DNA of 64,000 bases from SZUA-430 sp044220975 (GCA_044220975.1 JBGAPZ010000022.1:1-64000), one strand, 5' to 3'. Counted from the stretch's first letter, positions 36,332 to 47,242 are shown. Translations and numbers: made by a program. Notes: generated by a model from the letters alone, not told the origin.

Positions 36332-37445
36332 ACAAAGGCCCCGCATCGCGATCTGCCAGGGCGTGGTCGATCACTTTGCGCATGACACTGGGCAGGGCGA
36401 AGCGGGCGAGGTCGGTGATCGGCGCCCACTCCCCTGCCCCCTTTGTTTTCGTGCGATCGATGTTGTCGACACGGAAAACCTGAAGTTCCAGTTCGAAATG
36501 CGTGAAGCCGTGCCGCACCAAACCCGGCAGCTTGCGGAACTTCGCCTTCAAGGGCGCGTGAGCAAGCGGCGGCGTGGGGAAGTCCTTGTCCCACGGGCTC
36601 ATCGGCGGTTCGTGCATGCCGCCCAGCAATCCTTTCGGCGAGCGACGACGAAGAAGAATTTCGTCGTGCTTGGAGATCAGGACAAAGGCGGCGCCGCGCC
36701 TCAGCGGACGATCGGGCTTGGCTTGTCGGGTGGGGAGTGTGCCGGCGATATCCATCGCGTTCGCGAGACAGTCGTCCGACCACGGGCAGTTTTTGCAGGC
36801 CGGCGCCTTCGGTGTGCAGATCGTGGCACCGAGGTCCATCATCGCTTGGGCGAAGTCGCCGGAGCGCTTGGCCGGCGCAAGCGTTTCGGCGATCACGCGT
36901 AATTCCGGCTTTGCTGCGGGCAACGGCGTTTTGATGGCAAACACGCGCGCGAGCACGCGCTCGATGTTGCCGTCGACGGGAGCGGCTTGCCGATCGAACG
37001 CGATCGCCGCGATTGCTGCGGCCGTGTACGGACCGATGCCGGGCAGCTTGCGCAGCGCTTCTTCGGTGTCAGGCAGTTTGCCGGCGTGGTGCTCGGCCAC
37101 TTCTCTTGCGCAGGCGTGCAAGTTGCGCGCGCGGCTGTAGTAGCCAAGGCCCGCCCAGGCGGACATCACCTCTTCGACCGGTGCCGCGGCCAGCGCCTTC
37201 ATCGTCGGCCACTTCTTCAGGAACTTGTGGAAATAGGGCCCAACAGCCGCGACCGTCGTTTGTTGCAGCATGATCTCGGAGAGCCACACCCGGTACGGAT
37301 CGGCCGCTTCACGGGGCAACGCCCGCCACGGCAGACGGCGGCGGTGGCGATCGTACCAGGCAAGCAATCGCTCCACGAGCGCGGATCGCTTTTGCGGTGT
37401 GAGTTCTCGGGCGCTATGGTGTTTGGTGGATTTCGAGACGGGCAT
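36267..37445 (-). CDS. mutY: A/G-specific adenine DNA glycosylase
   Basis: From the ATG at 37445 (MPVSKSTKHHSARELTPQKR) this is a 392-residue MutY, which removes adenine opposite 8-oxoguanine. LPWRALPREAADPYRVWLSE and IMLQQTTVAAVGPYF hold the catalytic Glu region, LPGIGPYTAAAIAAIAF the HhH, VDGNIERVLARVF the catalytic Asp, CTPKAPACKNCPWSDDC the C-x6-C-x2-C-x5-C iron-sulfur loop, and the C-terminal 130 residues a NUDIX-like 8-oxoG recognition domain. Its start codon shares CATG with the divergent DUF721 start, and its tail overlaps the hydrolase gene, so both ends are unusually tight. Confidence 0.95.
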   Translation of the reverse strand: MPVSKSTKHHSARELTPQKRSALVERLLAWYDRHRRRLPWRALPREAADPYRVWLSEIMLQQTTVAAVGPYFHKFLKKWPTMKALAAAPVEEVMSAWAGLGYYSRARNLHACAREVAEHHAGKLPDTEEALRKLPGIGPYTAAAIAAIAFDRQAAPVDGNIERVLARVFAIKTPLPAAKPELRVIAETLAPAKRSGDFAQAMMDLGATICTPKAPACKNCPWSDDCLANAMDIAGTLPTRQAKPDRPLRRGAAFVLISKHDEILLRRRSPKGLLGGMHEPPMSPWDKDFPTPPLAHAPLKAKFRKLPGLVRHGFTHFELELQVFRVDNIDRTKTKGAGEWAPITDLARFALPSVMRKVIDHALADRDAGPLFNASSETPPTRARTPRAGRSG

Positions 37446-37962
37446 GTCAGCCAGCGACAACGGCGAATCGACCAAGCGTTCCGGACGGCGTGGACCAAAG
37501 CGGTTCGCCGACGATGCTGCTGGTTTGCTCAAACATCATCTGAGCACGCGCGGTTTTGCGCAGGTCGAGATCGTGACGCGCTGGGCCGAAATTGCAGGAC
37601 AGACACTCTCCGAACATTGTTTTCCCTACCGCTTGTCGCAGGGCGGTGCCAACGGGTCGATACTGACGCTGGTCGCCGACGACCGCGCGGCGTTGGAATT
37701 GCAGCACCAAGCGCCCAAACTGATCGACAAGATCAATACATATTTCGGCAAGGCTGCGGTCAGCAAAATCAAGGTCGTAGCCGGGGACATTCCAAGGCCG
37801 GTTCCGAAGCGCGCGGCAAAACGCCCCCTCTCGGTGGAGGAGGAAACAGTGCTCAGCGGACGGCTCGCCACCGTGGAAGACCCGGAATTACGGGCCGCAC
37901 TGGCGCGACTCGGACGCCACGCCCTATCCGAAAGCCGTAAACCACTTGTTTACAAGCGTTGA
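37444..37962 (+). CDS. DUF721 domain protein
   Basis: A 172-residue protein starting at the ATG 37444 that overlaps the mutY start (CATG). The DUF721 domain covers GLLKHHLSTRGFAQVEIVTR and WAEIAGQTLSEHCFPYRL, with ILTLVADDRAALELQHQAPK later. The family is poorly known; some members resemble the DciA helicase operator, which would fit a replication role. The order mutY - DUF721 - DsbA-like - smc is conserved in alphaproteobacteria. Confidence 0.87.
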   Translation: MSASDNGESTKRSGRRGPKRFADDAAGLLKHHLSTRGFAQVEIVTRWAEIAGQTLSEHCFPYRLSQGGANGSILTLVADDRAALELQHQAPKLIDKINTYFGKAAVSKIKVVAGDIPRPVPKRAAKRPLSVEEETVLSGRLATVEDPELRAALARLGRHALSESRKPLVYKR

Positions 37963-38022
37963 GATGGCGGCTCCGTCCGACCTATAGTCCAAGCTAACGC
38001 TTGGTGCTTCGCGGGGGTTCGC

Positions 38023-38892
38023 GTGAATTTCGACAAGTTGCTGGAACAGTTCAAATCTCTCGACCGGAACACGCTGATTGCCGTGGGGGTCGCCGCGCTC
38101 ATTTTGGTGGGCGGAGCTGGCTATTGGTTCCTCGGCAAGGATGGTGCGAGCACGCCTACTCGGGTCGCGAACGGCGAATGCAAAGCCATCGAGACCTTCG
38201 AGGTAACCGCCGCCGATTACACGCTCGGCAAGGCGGACGCACCGATCACGTTCATCGAATATGCGTCGATGACCTGTCCGCATTGCGCGCAATTCAGCAA
38301 CGAAATTCTGCCTCAGCTGAAAGCAAACTACGTTGACAAAGGTTATGTCCGTTACGTGTTCCGTGAGTACCCGCTGGACCGTGTCGCGTTGACCGCATCG
38401 GTCGTCGGGCGCTGCCTGCCGAAAGACGCTTACATCCCCTATGTCGAACTGATGTACAGCGAGCTGATGACTTGGGGCCGCGCGCAAGATCCGCGCGCGG
38501 CTATCAAGGAAATGGCGCGGCGCGCGGGCATGTCGGGCGACGAGTTCGAGGCGTGTCTGTCCAAAGAAGACGACGCAAGGCGCGTTTTGGCCGTTCAGGA
38601 AAAGGCGATCAAAGATTATTGCGTCGGCGGCACGCCCACGTTTCTCGTGAACGGCAAGGTGATCGGTAGCGGCGAGATGCCGTGGGGCGATTTTGACGCG
38701 AAGCTCCGCGAAGCTGCGAAAGCAAAAGGCGTCACGATTCCTGCTGCGGCGGTCGACGCCCCAGCGCCGGCCGAAGGTGCGGCAACAGCACCGGCTGAGG
38801 GTACGGCAGCTCCTGCCGATGGTGCGGCTTCAACGCCTACTGACGGCGCGGCGACGCCGGCCGAACCCGCAACAGCGCCCCCAGCGCAGTAG
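38023..38892 (+). CDS. DsbA family thiol-disulfide oxidoreductase
   Basis: A 289-residue protein with a GTG start. One N-terminal membrane anchor (TLIAVGVAALILVGGAGYWF, about residues 17-36) puts the thioredoxin-like domain in the periplasm: ADAPITFIEYASMTCPHCAQ with the CPHC redox centre, and YCVGGTPTFLVNGKVIGSG with the cis-proline TPTF. The last 50 residues are an Ala/Pro/Thr-rich repeat (blocks like PAEGAATAPAEGTAAPADGA), probably an unstructured linker to the wall. It makes or isomerises disulfides. It lies between DUF721 and smc. Confidence 0.9.
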   Translation: MNFDKLLEQFKSLDRNTLIAVGVAALILVGGAGYWFLGKDGASTPTRVANGECKAIETFEVTAADYTLGKADAPITFIEYASMTCPHCAQFSNEILPQLKANYVDKGYVRYVFREYPLDRVALTASVVGRCLPKDAYIPYVELMYSELMTWGRAQDPRAAIKEMARRAGMSGDEFEACLSKEDDARRVLAVQEKAIKDYCVGGTPTFLVNGKVIGSGEMPWGDFDAKLREAAKAKGVTIPAAAVDAPAPAEGAATAPAEGTAAPADGAASTPTDGAATPAEPATAPPAQ

Positions 38893-38939
38893 CGACGTTC
38901 GCGGCTTCCCCCGGCCCATTTACTGTTAGGAATACCCCC

Positions 38940-41900
38940 GTGAAGTTCTCAAGACTTCGTCTCTCCGGATTCAAATCGTTCGTCGAGACTACCGAGTTGC
39001 CGATCGAGCAGGGCTTGACCGGCGTCGTTGGTCCCAACGGCTGCGGCAAGTCGAACCTGCTGGAAGCCTTGCGCTGGGTGATGGGCGAAAACTCCGCCAA
39101 GTCGATGCGCGGCTCGGGCATGGACGACGTCATCTTCGCGGGCACGAACAACCGGCCCAGCCGTAACACTGCGGAAGTGTCGCTTGTCATCGACAACACG
39201 ACGCGTTCGGCGCCGGTCTCTTACAACGACGGCGAGGCGATCGAAATCAGCCGCCGGATCGAGCGCGAAATGGGTTCGATCTACAAGATCAACGGACGCG
39301 ACGTGCGTGCGCGCGACGTGCAGATCTTCTTCGCGGACGTGTCGTCTGGCGCACATTCGCCGGCGCTGGTGAAGCAAGGCCAGATCGGACAGCTAATCAA
39401 CGCCAAGCCAATCGCGCGGCGAGCCATCTTGGAAGAAGCCGCCGGCATCTCCGGCCTGCACGCGCGCCGGCATGAGGCGGAGTTGAAGCTGAACGCAGCG
39501 CAGACGAATCTTTCGCGCGTCGCCGACGTCATTCAAGAGATCGAGACGCAGCTTGCGAACTTGAAGCGCCAGGCGCGGCAGGCTTCGCGCTATCGAAATT
39601 TGTCGGGGCACATTCAGCGCGCGGAAGCGTTGGCGCTTTATGTTCGCTGGCAGATGGCATCGACCGCAACGGCCGCAGCTGAGGAAGAACTCGGCCGCGT
39701 TCGTTCCCAAGTCGAGGAGATGACGCTCAAGGCCGCGCAAGCGTCGAACGCGGTTTTGGAAGCGGATGAGAAGCTGCCACCGTTGCGAGCGACTGCCGCC
39801 GAACGCGGCGCGGCGTTGCAACGACTCACTGCCGAGCGCCTAGCGCTCGATGGCGAGGAAGTGCGCGCGAAGGAAGCGGCCGAGCGGTTGGCCGCGCGCA
39901 TTGCACAGATCGGCACCGACCAGGAGCGCGAAGCTGCGCGCGTCGACGACGCGCGGGCGATGACAAGCAAGCTCGCCGAGGAACGCACCGCATTGGATGC
40001 AGCTGCATCGGGCGAAGGCGAGGCGACGGCGCAAGCCGCGGAGGCATTGCGTCTTGCCGAAGAAGCGATGCGCGAGGCTGAGCGTGCGAGCGACAAGGCA
40101 ACGGCCGAGCTTGCCGATGCGAAAGCGAAGCGGGCGGCACTGGAGCGCCGGTCGGAAGATGGAAAGCGTTCGGCTGCCAGGCTGCGCAGCGAACTTGAGA
40201 GCATCACCGCCGAAATCGAGCGTCTGGGTCGCGAAACGGCAACGGCGCCGTTGGTCGAAGAAGCGGCCCTGCGTGTCGCGGCTGCGGTAACGGCCGCGGA
40301 ATCGTCGAAGTCCACGCATGCGCATTCGGAAGACACCTTGCGCGCAGCGCGCGACGCGGAAAGCGCAAAGAAGCAGGAAGTGGAGACTGCGGAACGCGAT
40401 CTCGACCCCGGGGTTCGAGGGTGCGCTGGGCGCTGCGCTTGGCGACGATCTCAATGTGCCGCTCGATCAGAAGGCGCCGATCCATTGGCGTTCGCTCGGC
40501 GCGCCGCGAACGATGCCCTCACTTCCCGCTGGCGTGCAGGCACTGGCTCATTTGGTGCAGGCGCCCGAAGCCTTGGCACGGCGTCTGTCGCAGATCGGCG
40601 TGGTCGAGCGTGATCAGGGCGCGGCGCTGCAGGCGCAATTGATCCCTGGACAATGTTTGGTCAGCCGCGAAGGCGATCTCTGGCGCTGGGACGGTTTCAC
40701 CGCGACGGCGGAAGCACCAACGCCGGCGGCCGTCAGATTGCGGCAGCGCAATCGGTTGGCGGATATCGAAGGCACAATTGCTTCCTCGGTCGAACATGTG
40801 CGCGAACTTCGTGCCGTGTTCGAAGAAGCGCGCCAGGCGCGTGAGGCGGCCGACCTTGCCGAGCGCACGGTTCGAAACGGCTGGCGCCAAGCGGAAACAG
40901 AAGCAGCGGCCGCGCGAGCGACGTTGGCCGATGCCGAGAAGCAGCACGCCCAGACGGCGGCGCGGACGCAGTCGCTGAACGAGCGGCATCAGAGCCTCAC
41001 TGGCGACGAGCGCGAGGCGATTGAGACGGCCGAGCAGATTGCCGCCGAACTCTTGGGGCTTGCGCCGCTGATGGATTTCGAAGCCCGTCTTGGCGCGGTG
41101 CGCGAAGGCCTCAATGAAACGCGCGGCGCATTTTCGATCGCAAAGGCGCGGCATGACGGCGTCGAGCGCGAGATGCGGGCGCGCCAGCAACGGTTGCAGG
41201 CGATCACCGCCGATCTTGATGCCTGGGAGCAGCGGATTGCAGCAGCGAGCGGGCAAATCGAGGCGCTGACCGCGCGCGAGACGGAAGCGAGGAACGAACT
41301 CACGGAACTTGAGCACATCCCGGCACAGATCGCCGAGAAGCGCACAAAGCTGTTCGAACTACTGGCGGAAGCGGAGAGCGCACGCAGCACTGCGACGGAT
41401 GCGATGTCGCAAGCGGAGAGCGCGTTGAAGGCTGCGCAATCGGCTTCGCGCATGGCCGATCACGGGCTGGCGCACGCGCGCGAGGAGCGTGCACGTTGTG
41501 AGGCGATACTGTCGGCGCAGCAAGAGCGGTTGACGGAGTCCGTCACGCGTGCGCGCGATACGCTCGACTGCGCGCCGGAAGAATTGGCCGCAAAGGCCGA
41601 GCATGCGCCCGGCGATGCCATGCCCGCGCTCGATGCTGCGGAACAGCGCGTCGAGAAGCTGAAGCGCGAGCGAGAGCAACTGGGCGGCGTGAATTTGCGC
41701 GCAGAAGAAGAGGCCGACGAGTGCGAGACGCGACTGACGACGCTCACGACCGAGAAGAACGACCTTGAGGAGGCGATTAATCGGCTGCGCCAGGGCATCG
41801 GGTCGTTGAACAAAGAGGGCCGCGAGCGGTTGCTGGAAGCGTTCGACCGGGTCAACGCGAATTTCCAGAAACTGTTCACGTCGCTGTTCGGCGGCGGCGA

Positions 41901-42315
41901 GGCGCGGCTGACCTTGACCGAATCCGACGATCCGCTGGAAGCCGGGCTCGAGATTCTGGCGCGCCCGCCGGGCAAGAAATTGCAAACGATGTCGCTGCTT
42001 TCCGGTGGCGAGCAAGCTCTAACAGCGATGGCGATGATCTTCGCCGTGTTCCTTTGTAATCCGGCGCCCGTCTGCGTGCTGGACGAAGTCGACGCGCCGC
42101 TGGACGACGCGAACGTGGAGCGCTTTTGCAACCTGCTCGACGAGATGACGCGGATGACGGAGACGCGCTTCCTGGTGATCACGCACCACGCGCTGACCAT
42201 GTCGCGCATGGACCGGCTGGTCGGCGTGACGATGCAGGAACGGGGCGTCAGTCAGCTTGTGGCGGTGGATCTCGCAGGCGCCGAGCGGGTGCTTTCGGCG
42301 GCCGCTGCGGAGTAG
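38940..42315 (+). CDS. smc: Chromosome segregation protein SMC (apparent internal deletion and frameshift)
   Basis: The GTG at 38940 starts MKFSRLRLSGFKSFVETTEL with Walker A GPNGCGKSN near residue 32. The first frame is SMC-like up to about 40408 (QEVETAERDLD), then becomes nonsense. The second frame resumes at TPGFEGALGAALGDDLNVPL, the SMC hinge, and runs to the C-terminal LLSGGEQALTAMAMIFAVFL (signature) and VCVLDEVDAPLDD (Walker B), stop 42313-42315. Known SMCs have some 30-40 residues between the two parts, so about 100 bases seem missing near 40408. Coiled coils flank the hinge. SMC with ScpAB compacts and segregates chromosomes; loss is rarely tolerated. Confidence 0.9.
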
Positions 42316-42330
42316 CGAAAAGGTTGATCG

Positions 42331-43536
42331 TTACCTTGCTGCGACCGCTGCGCCGTCGGTGACTCGCTCGCCAGGATGCGAGACCACTTGATCGCCGGCT
42401 TTGAGCCCTTGGAGAACTTGCGCCGCGCGGTCGTTCATCTGACCGATCTTCACCGTGGTGAGACGGGCGCGGCCGCCGTCGTTGCGAAAGACTGCCCAGT
42501 CCTCGCCTTGGCGAAATAGCGCTCCGATCGGGACTTGCAGCACTTTGTCGCTTCGCCAGCGCAGGATCGCCGCGTCGATCTGGTAGCCATGCCCGAGGCG
42601 GCGCCAACGGTCGGGCGGGTCGGTCAAATCGATGATGACGTTGACGCGTTGCTCCTCGATGCCGAGGGACGAGACCTTCAAGAAGCCAAATGGTTCGACG
42701 CGGCGGACTTTCGCGTTCAACGCGCCTTCCCCACCCCAGCGTGTGATAAGCACAGCGTCACCTTCGGAGACCTTTACGGCGTCGGTCGAGAGGAGGTCGA
42801 CAACGATTTCGAGATTGGCGGGATCGCCGACTTCGACGAGCGGCGTGCCCATTTGAACGACCGCTTCGTTCTCCTGCAATACGCGCAATATCCGCCCGTC
42901 GATGGGAGCGCGAATCGTGAAGCAGCAATGCTTGGCGCCCTTAACTCGTGTCCCGTCCGAGGGCACGACCAACGATGCTTCGGCCGTCTTTACTTCGAAA
43001 GCGCGTTGGCGAAGCGCCGCCTGAGCGGTCTCCAAGGCAGCATCCAGGGACAATACTGCGGCCTCTGCGTTGTCGAGGCGCGCTTTGGCAACGATGCCCT
43101 TTGTGAAGAGTTGCCGCGCGCGTTCGCGTTCCTGGCGGGCCAGCCTCAAATCGGCCTCGCGCCCCCTGACGTTCGCCGCTGCCAGGTCTTGCGCAGCTCG
43201 CGCGGCCGACACCGTGAACTCCAATTCGCGTTGGGCGCGTGCATCGCGAAAAGCGGGGTCGGCAGGTTCGATGGTTGCAATGACCGTCTTTTGCGCCTCG
43301 ATCGCATCGCCCGCGTGGACCTCGATGCGAAGCATCCGTCCAGCGATGGGAGCCGACACCGCATAGACCTCGCGCACGCGCGTGACCCCGTCGTCCTCGA
43401 TTGTGACCGCCATCGGGCCTTCACTGAGCGTCGCAATGTCCACGGCCACTGCGCGCGGCCACAACGCGAATGCCAGTCCTGCGAGTATCAGTAGACCAAG
43501 GCCGATGGGCCACGCCCAGGGTTTGAGTGCGTTCAT
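42331..43536 (-). CDS. HlyD/MacA-type periplasmic adaptor of ABC exporter
   Basis: A 401-residue membrane-fusion protein. A single N-terminal helix (WPIGLGLLILAGLAFALWP) anchors it; the periplasmic part has the lipoyl-like halves IAGRMLRIEVHAGDAIEAQK and APIDGRILRVLQENEAVVQM, a long alpha-hairpin between them (ARQERERARQLFTKGIVAKA) and the beta-barrel VNVIIDLTDPPDRWRRLGHG. It follows the permease by three bases and should link the inner-membrane ABC pump to the outer membrane or deliver substrate. Confidence 0.92.
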   Translation of the reverse strand: MNALKPWAWPIGLGLLILAGLAFALWPRAVAVDIATLSEGPMAVTIEDDGVTRVREVYAVSAPIAGRMLRIEVHAGDAIEAQKTVIATIEPADPAFRDARAQRELEFTVSAARAAQDLAAANVRGREADLRLARQERERARQLFTKGIVAKARLDNAEAAVLSLDAALETAQAALRQRAFEVKTAEASLVVPSDGTRVKGAKHCCFTIRAPIDGRILRVLQENEAVVQMGTPLVEVGDPANLEIVVDLLSTDAVKVSEGDAVLITRWGGEGALNAKVRRVEPFGFLKVSSLGIEEQRVNVIIDLTDPPDRWRRLGHGYQIDAAILRWRSDKVLQVPIGALFRQGEDWAVFRNDGGRARLTTVKIGQMNDRAAQVLQGLKAGDQVVSHPGERVTDGAAVAAR

Positions 43537-43539
43537 GGC

Positions 43540-45911
43540 TTAATCCTGTGCCTTCAAGACGCGTACCAAGTCGAGGGTGACAATGCGACGGACGACGACA
43601 GCGGAACTGAACGCCGCTGCGGCGATGATGACAATCACCGACCAGGCGTAAGTTGCCGGCGCGAGGCCCATCGGTATCTGATAGAGATCCGTCTCGAACA
43701 GTTCCATCATCAGCGCCGCCATCGCGTAACCGAGCACGCAACCGATCGGCAACGCGATTAGCGTCAACAGCGCGAGTTCACCAACGAGGATTAGCGCAAC
43801 CTCCCGCTTGTGATAGCCAAGCACCCGCAAGGTCGCGAGTTCGTGCGCGCGCTCCGAAAGCGTGATCCGGCTTGCATTGTAGGCAACGCCGAAGGCGATC
43901 ACCGAGGCAAAGCCGACATAAAACCAAATCATCGTCATCATGTTCTGATTAAGCAGTTCACGGAATAAGCGATAGGCACGGCCCTGCAACTGGATCGTGA
44001 ATAGACCCGGTGTTTGCTTGACCTCGGCGAACAACGCCTCCTCCTTCGACGGATCGATCTTGAGCCAGGCACTGTCAGCGACCTCGCCATCGCCGGTTAA
44101 ACGATTCAAGGCCGCGCGCCGCATGTAGACGGCAAGGCCGACATATTCGTCGATCACGCGAGCTACCTGCGCCATTCTGTGCGCGCGCCGGCCTTCGAGG
44201 ACTGCGACCTCAATCTCGTCGCCGGGGTTCGCCTTCAAGTATTCCGCCAAGCGCCGCGTCAAAAGGAGGCCTGACGGCGGCAAAGCGACGGTGCGACCGT
44301 CGGCACCGACTTGCTGCGACAGTTCCGAATCCGGATCGATGCCCAGGATCGCGACGCGTTTGTTGCGCGGCCCATGCGTGAGTTTGACGCCAACGGCGCG
44401 GCGCAGCTCCGTGCGCAAGACGCCGGGCAAGCGCTCGATCTCACCCCGAACGGGATCGGCCCGCGGCTCGACGAAACGCAACGTGACGTCCTGGCGCTGA
44501 GCGCGAAAGAAGAACGAATCGATCATCAGCGTGATCGAGTCGATGAACTGAACCGTGGCGCGAGGAGGCCGAGCGACAGTGCGATGCCGGTCACGGTCAT
44601 GCCGGAGCGCATGGGAAAGCGCGTCACATGGCGCACGATCATATAGCCCGTGGAGCTCAAGTCGCGCAGAACGTCGATGCGCTCGAGGAGACTCGGCCTA
44701 TAGGTCGCAGGGCGCGGCGGCGACATGGCGACGGCCGGAGTTAGTTGCATCGCCTGGCGCGTCGCAATCAGCGCGCCGCCGCAAGACGCCGTGAGCGCTA
44801 CTGCCGCGGAAGTGAGCAAAATGTCGGGCGCGATCGCGAACGTCAGCGCCGGAAAGCGAAAATACTCTCGGTATAGCTCGGTGATTTGATAGCCCAACCA
44901 AGCGCCAGCCAGCCACCCGACGATGAGGCCGATGAAACTGACCGTCAGCGCGAACTTCACGAAATGCCAGACGACCGTAACATCGGAATAGCCGAATGCT
45001 TTCAAGAGCCCGATTTCATGGCGCTGCGTTTCGATTTGGCGAGAGATTACGGAGTAGAGGAGAAACGCCGACACTATCAGGAAGATCGGCGGAATTACGC
45101 CCGCCATCGATGAGAGTTGACCGAACTCACTCTCAAGAAAAGCGTGCGACGACTGCTCCTTGCGGTCGAATGCGCCGGCGGCGCCGTACTGCGCTAAAAC
45201 GTGGTCGACTGCAGCAACCACATTCTCCGCGTTCGCGCCGCGGAGCAGGCGCAGCGAGGCATCATTGAACGCGCCCTCGTAGTTCAGGATGGCCGCAAGC
45301 TGCTTTCTGCGCATCCAAAAGACGCCGTAGCGACGATTGTCCGGCACAAGGTCGCCGGGACCTATGACGTATATGTACTCCGGCGAAAGTGCGACACCGG
45401 CCACGACAAGGCGTTGCTTGTGGCCGTTCATGATCGCCTGGAACGTCGAGCCCGGGCCAAAGCCGTTCGCGGTTGCGAAAGCCTCATGCAGAAGGACCTC
45501 CGAAGGACGGTCGGGGTCGGGGAAGCGGCCGCTGCGAAGGATGAGCGCGTTCAAGGCGGTTTCGTTGCGTTCGGGCAATGAGAGCGCAAGCCCACGCAAA
45601 GGCTCGGTCACGCCTTCGACTTCGATCGTGACGAATCGCGCGACGCGGGTCTCGACTTGTGCGACGCCCGGGATTTCGCGCAGACGCGCTGCAATCGACT
45701 CCGGAGCGCGCTTCAAATTGACGAAGACGTGAGCGAATCGCTGTCGGTCGTAGTAGGCTTCGCGGGCGTCGGAGAGCGAGCGCAGTGCGCTCAATGCCAT
45801 CACCAGCGTCGCAACCGCGGAGGCGATAACGAGCGCAATCGCAAGTACTTGGCCGCGGCGATGCCACATGTCGCGCGCGAGTTTTAGGTCGATGGCGGCA
45901 AGCGGGCTCAC
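43540..45911 (-). CDS. FtsX-like ABC transporter permease (frameshifted)
   Basis: Two frames make one permease. The first (45911 down to about 44560) begins MSPLAAIDLKLARDMWHRRG and holds the first periplasmic and FtsX-like membrane region, ending ...TGIALSLGLL. The second, already coding at VQFIDSITLMIDSFFFRAQR, carries the second FtsX domain (LATLRVLGYHKREVALILVG) to the stop at 43540. Restoring one G in CTCGCGCCACG near 44560 gives an unbroken protein of about 790 residues, the size of eight-to-ten-helix DevC/LolCE-like permeases. It overlaps the ATPase stop (ATGA). Confidence 0.87.
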
Positions 45912-46654
45912 CAGCTGAGTTCCGACGGTTTGCGCTTCATTGCGTTCGTTTCGATCGAAACGACGCGGCCGTCAGCGAAACGCACGACGTGATCGGCCAT
46001 GCCGGCAATCGTCGCGTTGTGGGTGATGACAACGGTCGTGGTGCCCAACGCCTGGTTGACCTCGGCCAGAGCTTCGAGCACGCGCACGCCGGTTGCGCTG
46101 TCGAGTGCGCCTGTAGGTTCGTCGCAGAGCAACACGTGAGGCCGCTTCGCGACGGCACGGGCAACCGCGACACGTTGCTGCTCGCCACCGGACATTTGCG
46201 CCGGAAAATGGTCCATACGTTCGCCGAGACCGACGAGGCGAAGCGCGTCGTCGGGCACCATCGGCTTGTCGACGAGTTCGGTTACCAGAGCGACGTTCTC
46301 ACGTGCGGTCAGGCTCGGGATCAGATTGTAGAATTGGAAGATGAAGCCGACATGGCGGCGGCGAAACGCGGTGAGCTCGCGGTCACTGCTGGCCGTCAGG
46401 TCGGTGTCGTGATACGAGAGCGTGCCGGAGGTCGGGCGGTCGAGTCCGCCCAGAATGTTCAAAAGCGTCGACTTGCCGCTGCCCGATGGGCCTAGCAGCA
46501 CGAGCAAGTCGCCTTCGTGCAAATCGATATCGACGCCGCGCAACGCATGCACGGCGCCTTCGCCCACGCCGTAAATTTTCGTCAGCCCACGCGCCCTGAA
46601 GGCTGCCGGGGTGCCCGATGGCATTTTTGCTGTTTCAGTGATGCCATGCGTCAT
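45908..46654 (-). CDS. ABC transporter ATP-binding protein (LolD/DevA-like)
   Basis: A 248-residue ATPase: Walker A GPSGSGKST near residue 57, Q-loop FIFQFYNLIPSLTARENV, signature MSGGEQQRVAVARAVAKRP, Walker B VLLCDEPTGALDS and switch His in TTTVVITHNATIAGMADHV. It belongs to the MacB/LolD class that works with FtsX-type permeases and an HlyD adaptor, matching the two genes that follow. The three probably form one exporter for a lipophilic or stress-related substrate. Confidence 0.94.
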   Translation of the reverse strand: MTHGITETAKMPSGTPAAFRARGLTKIYGVGEGAVHALRGVDIDLHEGDLLVLLGPSGSGKSTLLNILGGLDRPTSGTLSYHDTDLTASSDRELTAFRRRHVGFIFQFYNLIPSLTARENVALVTELVDKPMVPDDALRLVGLGERMDHFPAQMSGGEQQRVAVARAVAKRPHVLLCDEPTGALDSATGVRVLEALAEVNQALGTTTVVITHNATIAGMADHVVRFADGRVVSIETNAMKRKPSELSW

Positions 46655-46888
46655 GTTGGAAGCTTCTCAAGCGATGCACCGCGTGGCCTTGACCTGGGGC
46701 AAGCGGCGACCCGATTGCCGTCAGGTTTTAGCCCCTGTTACGGCTGCGACTTTACGCCTGTGGATAGGGGCGATCATCGACCGGAGTGGCGCGGAATTCC
46801 TGACTTTTTCACCAGTTTGCGATGCAGCAATCGGCTTGACCCCGTGAGGCGGGCCCATATCTTCCGCGCGGATTTCGGAGGGGGTTTT

Positions 46889-47242
46889 GTGCGGCCCCAA
46901 GGGCCTTTGGCAACCACCCAATCAGGTCCAGACGACGATCCCGGCCAGAAGCGTCTCGACGACCTGGGCCGGCGGATCGAGGCCGTACGCGAGCAGCATC
47001 CGGAAGCCAAGCCTGCCCAACCGTCCGGACGCCTCAACGTCGTCTACCGGCTTTCCACCGAATTCGTCGCCGCCGTCTTCGTGGGCTTGGCGCTCGGCTG
47101 GGGGTTTGATGCGGTAACCGGTTGGAAGCCTGTCGGGATCTTGTTGTTCTCGATCCTGGGCATTGCGGCGGCTTTCTACACGTGTAATTCGCGCGCCGCA
47201 CGGCAACTCAATGCCGAGCGGGACAAGCAAAAAAAGGATTAG
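46889..47242 (+). CDS. atpI: F0F1 ATP synthase assembly protein I (AtpI/AtpZ)
   Basis: A GTG at 46889, preceded by GGAGGGGG, gives 117 residues. A polar N-terminus (RPQGPLATTQSGPDDDPGQK) is followed by two membrane helices around STEFVAAVFVGLALGWGFDA and GWKPVGILLFSILGIAAAFY. This size and two-helix layout fit AtpI, which helps assemble the c-ring. It lies three bases before atpB, heading the F0 operon. Confidence 0.85.
   Translation: MRPQGPLATTQSGPDDDPGQKRLDDLGRRIEAVREQHPEAKPAQPSGRLNVVYRLSTEFVAAVFVGLALGWGFDAVTGWKPVGILLFSILGIAAAFYTCNSRAARQLNAERDKQKKD

Noticed and set aside
38750..38890. Repeats at the end of the DsbA-like gene as a mobile or CRISPR element
   Set aside because: They are in-frame Ala/Pro/Thr-rich protein repeats without spacers or conserved DNA units.
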